Origin: Rhizobiaceae bacterium
GTDB taxonomy: Bacteria; Pseudomonadota; Alphaproteobacteria; Rhizobiales; Rhizobiaceae
Direction: 5' to 3'
Length of the DNA: 8,074 nucleotides
Assembly (NCBI GenBank): GCA_020696915.1
Contig: JAJFMR010000121.1
Coordinates: 1 to 8,074 of the forward strand
Shown here: one piece after another, positions 7,307 to 8,074 of the stretch
Layout of the letters: every line of letters begins with the position of its first letter
Position numbering within the stretch: position 1 is the stretch's first letter
Notes under the pieces: model-generated
The model's database searches: none
The model's input: the letters and a program-made list of their open reading frames with translations, nothing else
Told to the model about the DNA's origin: nothing
Translations under genes and position numbers: made by a program

Positions 7307-8074
7307 GTGCTCGCCGCTCTGGGCTGGATCGGGCGGCACGGCCAGTGGATGCTCGTCGCAGGGTTGGCCGCCGGCATCGCGTTCCCGGCGGCGGCAAAGA
7401 GCCTGCGCGAGTGGCTGATGCCGCTCATCGGGGTGATCCTGTTTCTGTCCATGCTGCGCGTAACGCCGGCGCAGGCGGCAAAGGCGCTCTCCCATGCCCG
7501 CCGGGAGGTGCCCCTGATACTGGCACTCCAGCTTGCGATGCCGCTGATGATCGCCGCCTTTTTTCATCTCGTCGGCATCAAGGGCGCACTGGCGGAGGTG
7601 CTCATCCTGATGGCCGCCGCGGCACCCATGGCAAGCGGGGCCGGCATCGCGGTGCTCACCGGGGTCGATGCCCTCACGGCGCTTCGGCTGCTGCTCTGGG
7701 GCACGCTGCTGTTGCCGCTGACATCGATCGTGCCGCTGCAGATCGTGTTCGCGGACCAGTCCCTGTCGGTGGCCGGCCCTGTCCTCAGGCTGCTTGCCAT
7801 CATCGCGGCGGCAGGCGGCGCCGCAATGCTGGCGCGTGTGTTCCTTTGGCCGACGCTCGAAGGCCGCCGGCTCAAGGCGCTGGACGGCTTCGCCGCCCTC
7901 TTCCTGGCGGCTTTCGTGGTGTCTCTGATGGACGCGATCCAGCCGATGCTTCTCGACAGGCCGGGGCAGGTCGCGATGCTGCTGGCCGCCGCCTTCCTGG
8001 CAAGCTTCGGCCTGCAGTTCGGCGTCGACATCGTCCTGCGGCCGCTCCTTGCACGAAGCGGGCGCGACGTCAGG
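7307..8074 (+). CDS. Polytopic membrane protein, BASS-like transporter (3' end outside window)
   Basis: An open frame runs from GTG at 7307 to the window end without a stop (256 codons seen). It encodes a very hydrophobic protein with about eight membrane segments, at roughly 14-30, 36-52, 68-89, 95-117, 124-147, 156-180, 192-211 and 222-243. The opening GWIGRHGQW, the Pro-containing AAAAPMASGAGIAVLTG segment (103-119) and the following LLLWGTLLLPLTSIVPL resemble alphaproteobacterial relatives of the bile acid:sodium symporter fold. This is recognition by pattern only; another 10-helix transporter family is possible. The GTG comes one codon after the amidohydrolase stop and in the same frame (TGA AAA GTG). 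No clear ribosome site precedes it, so translation probably depends on re-initiation by ribosomes finishing the upstream gene. ATG at 7349 would cut into the first helix and is less likely. The frame holds across a T6 run at 7559-7564. Confidence 0.8.
   Translation, partial: MLAALGWIGRHGQWMLVAGLAAGIAFPAAAKSLREWLMPLIGVILFLSMLRVTPAQAAKALSHARREVPLILALQLAMPLMIAAFFHLVGIKGALAEVLILMAAAAPMASGAGIAVLTGVDALTALRLLLWGTLLLPLTSIVPLQIVFADQSLSVAGPVLRLLAIIAAAGGAAMLARVFLWPTLEGRRLKALDGFAALFLAAFVVSLMDAIQPMLLDRPGQVAMLLAAAFLASFGLQFGVDIVLRPLLARSGRDVR

Noticed and set aside
5972..7567. Long minus-strand open frame (531 codons) opposite the amidohydrolase and the following gene
   Set aside because: It mirrors strongly conserved plus-strand coding sequence, spans a gene boundary, and its translation is an Arg/His/Gly/Asp-rich composition with no recognisable domain. 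Long antisense frames are expected at this GC content.

Overview
The window is a GC-rich, tightly packed stretch in which every supportable gene lies on the plus strand. Codon use (strong G/C at third positions), gene order and protein style suggest an alphaproteobacterium, probably of the Rhizobiales (Mesorhizobium/Aminobacter-like). That placement is an impression from the sequence and was not tested by a search. No RNA genes, mobile elements, CRISPR arrays or phage genes are visible.

Layout, left to right: (1) the last ~272 codons of a hydantoinase/5-oxoprolinase family subunit A (1-819, cut by the left edge); (2) its partner subunit B (816-2528), joined by an ATGA overlap; (3) a complete TRAP transporter: periplasmic binding protein (2557-3549), small membrane subunit (3695-4222) and large membrane subunit (4235-5545); (4) a small stand-alone GAF-domain protein (5538-6050) overlapping the end of the large TRAP gene; (5) a binuclear-metal amidohydrolase of the dipeptidase/imidazolonepropionase-like group (6074-7303); (6) the first 256 codons of a polytopic membrane protein that looks like a bile acid:sodium symporter (BASS)-type transporter (from 7307, cut by the right edge).

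Gene spacing ranges from short overlaps to 28 nt, except for a 145-nt gap after the binding-protein gene. That gap holds two GC-rich hairpins in tandem, which probably set the ratio of binding protein to membrane subunits. The whole window reads as the interior of one long operon; no promoter was found, so it presumably lies to the left.

Working model (inference): the TRAP system imports a carboxylated cyclic amide (5-oxoproline or a hydantoin/lactam acid). HyuA/HyuB opens the ring using ATP, the amidohydrolase cleaves a second amide bond upstream or downstream of that step, and the second transporter moves a related solute. The GAF protein may sense the substrate or act as a small accessory enzyme. 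Each family is well known, but the substrate, the role of the GAF protein and the role of the second transporter are open.
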